Source: Methanococcoides alaskense (GTDB lineage Archaea; Halobacteriota; Methanosarcinia; Methanosarcinales; Methanosarcinaceae). From it: 64,000 nt of DNA. Both the position numbers and the translations under genes were made by a program. The stretch's first letter is position 1; the number at the start of each line of letters is the position of its first letter. The notes under the pieces are model-generated. The model was not told where the DNA came from, searched no databases, and was given only the letters and a program-made list of their open reading frames with translations. This document shows, in pieces, positions 62,601-64,000 of this stretch. The stretch lies in the NCBI RefSeq assembly GCF_031454185.1, contig NZ_JAVDQI010000001.1:558001-622000 (forward strand). The letters run 5' to 3'.

Positions 62601-62612
62601 CATATTAAATAC
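62601..62612 (+). promoter_or_regulatory. TATA-like box for hypCD; likely leaderless start
   Basis: CATATTAAATAC is centred about 27 bases upstream of the hypC ATG (62634), and no SD precedes that ATG. The canonical TATA-to-start distance predicts transcription beginning at or next to the start codon. Confidence 0.45.
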
Positions 62613-62633
62613 AAAATACCCTTATTTTATAGT

Positions 62634-62864
62634 ATGTGCATAGCCATTCCGGGGAAAATAACTTCGATCCTGAATGAAAATACAGCTACTGTGGATATCG
62701 GGGGTATAAAGAGAAAGGTGAACCTTGATCTTATAGGGGGAGCTGATAGTTCGCTCATAGGCAAGCATGCGCTTGTTCATGTAGGGTATGCCATCTCATT
62801 GATCTCTGATGAAGAAAGCGAAGAAATTCTCAAATTATTAAGAGATCTGATGGACCCCAGTTGA
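62634..62864 (+). CDS. hypC: Hydrogenase assembly chaperone HypC
   Basis: 76 residues from the ATG at 62634, giving the diagnostic N-terminus MCIAIPGKI (Cys2 is essential). The small OB-like beta-barrel continues KVNLDLIG and ALVHVGYAISLISDEE, then the helix. It carries the Fe(CN)2CO unit with HypD to the large subunit. A longer upstream frame exists but would hide Cys2. It is one nt from hypD and divergent from the hydrogenase operon. Confidence 0.95.
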   Translation: MCIAIPGKITSILNENTATVDIGGIKRKVNLDLIGGADSSLIGKHALVHVGYAISLISDEESEEILKLLRDLMDPS

Positions 62865-62865
62865 T

Positions 62866-63957
62866 ATGATGCAAAATATTGAACAAAAGCTTATATCAAG
62901 AATTAATGAACATGCAACACCTCTTCGAATAATGCATGTGTGTGGCACCCATGAAAGGACCATATCAAAATACGCAATTCGTGATATAATCTCTGAAGAC
63001 GTTCAGTTATTAAGCGGCCCGGGATGTCCGGTTTGTGTAACCCCATCAAAGGACATAGACTTTGCAATTGCCCTGGCAAGATCCGGAAAGGTGATCACTT
63101 CCTTTGGAGATATGATGAGAGTCCCGGGCACCATGGGAAGTTTATTCGATGCCAGATCGGATGGATATGATATTCGTATGGTCTACAGTATCGATGATGC
63201 CATAAAGATCGCAAAAGATAACCCTGCCCTTGATATTGTATTTTTTGGAATTGGGTTTGAAACTACTGCACCATCCAATGCCGCTGCAACATTAAGAGGA
63301 CTACCTGAAAACTTCAGTATTATCACATCCCATAAACTTATGCCTCCGGCAATGGAGATCCTCACACAGGATACGAACGTAGACGGATTCCTGGCACCAG
63401 GACATGTGTCAACGATCATTGGCACAGATCCATATGATCCCATCTCAGAAAAGGGATTTCCAATTGTTGTAACAGGGTTTGAAGTTCTCGATGTTCTACT
63501 CAGCATAGCCATGGTCCAGGACCAGATCATATCCGGCAGGTCTTGTGTGGAAAATGCATATCCACGCTGTGTGAATGTTGAGGGAAATCTCAAGGCCCGG
63601 GAAATTATGTATCACGTCTTTAAGAAGACCGATAGTAACTGGCGAGGAATTGGCATGATCGAAAATTCCGGCCTTGCTCTGAAAAAAGAGTTTGAGCAGT
63701 TCGATGCTGTAAATGTTCATGCTGATATCTATGACAAGACCTCTCATGAGAAAAGAGCTTCCGAGATCGAGGATCATGAAAATGATCTTTATGAAGGCTG
63801 TATCTGTGCTGAAATATTAACAGCACGTGCTGAACCTTCCCAATGCCCGCTCTTTGGCAGAAGATGTTCTCCTGAAGATCCGGTCGGCCCCTGCATGGTA
63901 AGCCTGGAAGGCACATGCTATAACTGGTACAAATATACACGTAACAAAGGAATATAA
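62866..63957 (+). CDS. hypD: Hydrogenase maturation protein HypD
   Basis: 363 residues. It has the redox-active cysteines IMHVCGTHERTI and LSGPGCPVCVTP, the GIGFETTAPSNAA and LMPPAM blocks, and the C-terminal Fe-S ligands CICAEILTARAEPSQCPLF, CSPEDPVGPC and GTCYNW (pieces). HypD is the scaffold where the Fe(CN)2CO centre is built with HypC and HypE. Length is normal. The hypA start follows after 1 nt. Confidence 0.97.
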   Translation: MMQNIEQKLISRINEHATPLRIMHVCGTHERTISKYAIRDIISEDVQLLSGPGCPVCVTPSKDIDFAIALARSGKVITSFGDMMRVPGTMGSLFDARSDGYDIRMVYSIDDAIKIAKDNPALDIVFFGIGFETTAPSNAAATLRGLPENFSIITSHKLMPPAMEILTQDTNVDGFLAPGHVSTIIGTDPYDPISEKGFPIVVTGFEVLDVLLSIAMVQDQIISGRSCVENAYPRCVNVEGNLKAREIMYHVFKKTDSNWRGIGMIENSGLALKKEFEQFDAVNVHADIYDKTSHEKRASEIEDHENDLYEGCICAEILTARAEPSQCPLFGRRCSPEDPVGPCMVSLEGTCYNWYKYTRNKGI

Positions 63958-63958
63958 A

Positions 63959-64000
63959 ATGCATGAATATTCACTTGCTTGTGAGATATTTGAGACTGTA
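63959..64000 (+). CDS. hypA: Hydrogenase nickel chaperone HypA (N-terminus; cut by window end)
   Basis: Fourteen codons from the ATG at 63959 give MHEYSLACEIFETV, the characteristic HypA start in which Met1-His2-Glu3 binds nickel. It begins one base after the hypD stop. The rest lies beyond the window. Confidence 0.8.
   Translation, partial: MHEYSLACEIFETV

Overview
The window is a chromosomal segment of a methylotrophic methanogenic archaeon, most likely a member of the Methanosarcinaceae (Methanococcoides or Methanolobus type; the genus is inference). The evidence is a complete mtrEDCBAFGH operon for the membrane methyl-H4SPT:coenzyme M methyltransferase, an HdrB/HdrC pair, archaeal TBP, an SRP 7S RNA, RNase P component 4, Rad50/Mre11, a cupin-type phosphoglucose isomerase, archaeal TATA/Shine-Dalgarno signals and a moderate, AT-leaning base composition.

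Layout. 0-10 kb: a truncated cyclophilin, an operon of five overlapping pilin-like genes, a giant VWA/Ig-like surface protein on the opposite strand, a small orphan gene and a 20-bp tandem repeat block. 10-24 kb (minus strand): thiC, an AglJ-like glycosyltransferase behind tbp, scpB, scpA, smc and a coiled-coil gene as one cluster, then rad50-mre11. 24-35 kb: cupin PGI with a duplicated 5' end, a stand-alone NrpR-domain protein, a DHH nuclease with a Holliday-resolvase-like gene, DUF1699, an MBL hydrolase, RNase P p21, tRNA-Ser(GCU), SRP RNA, a double KaiC ATPase, exonuclease VII (xseAB) and hdrC-hdrB. 36-41 kb: the mtr operon, followed downstream by a scar made of mtr fragments. 41-46.6 kb: a U32 peptidase-like gene, a TIM-barrel sugar isomerase, UspA, and a MacB-type ABC exporter with a DUF2318 lipoprotein.

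46.7-56.5 kb is an accessory, AT-rich, defence-like island. It holds a YwgA/Panacea-like gene overlapping a gene whose long reading frame is interrupted by one in-frame TAG and ends in a PD-(D/E)XK nuclease-like domain, a TnpB-only IS605-family element, a NERD-UvrD helicase with a C-terminal Myb-like domain, a HIT protein, gene remnants, and a PLD-helicase-DUF3427 protein paired with a NUDIX hydrolase.

56.7-64 kb is a [NiFe] hydrogenase locus: small subunit, large subunit, maturation protease and hypF on the minus strand, and hypC-hypD-hypA (hypA cut by the window end) divergently on the plus strand. The subunits resemble the methanophenazine-linked Vht/Vho type. However, the small subunit has a degenerate Tat signal and no C-terminal anchor, and no cytochrome b gene is present.

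The points most worth follow-up are the amber-interrupted nuclease gene (a pyrrolysine candidate or a fresh pseudogene), the apparently cytoplasmic Vht-like hydrogenase, the mtr-derived scar with a 30-codon MtrA-anchor ORF, the 132-bp duplication that gives PGI two starts, the doubled MIDAS motif in the surface protein, and the coiled-coil gene at the head of the condensin operon.
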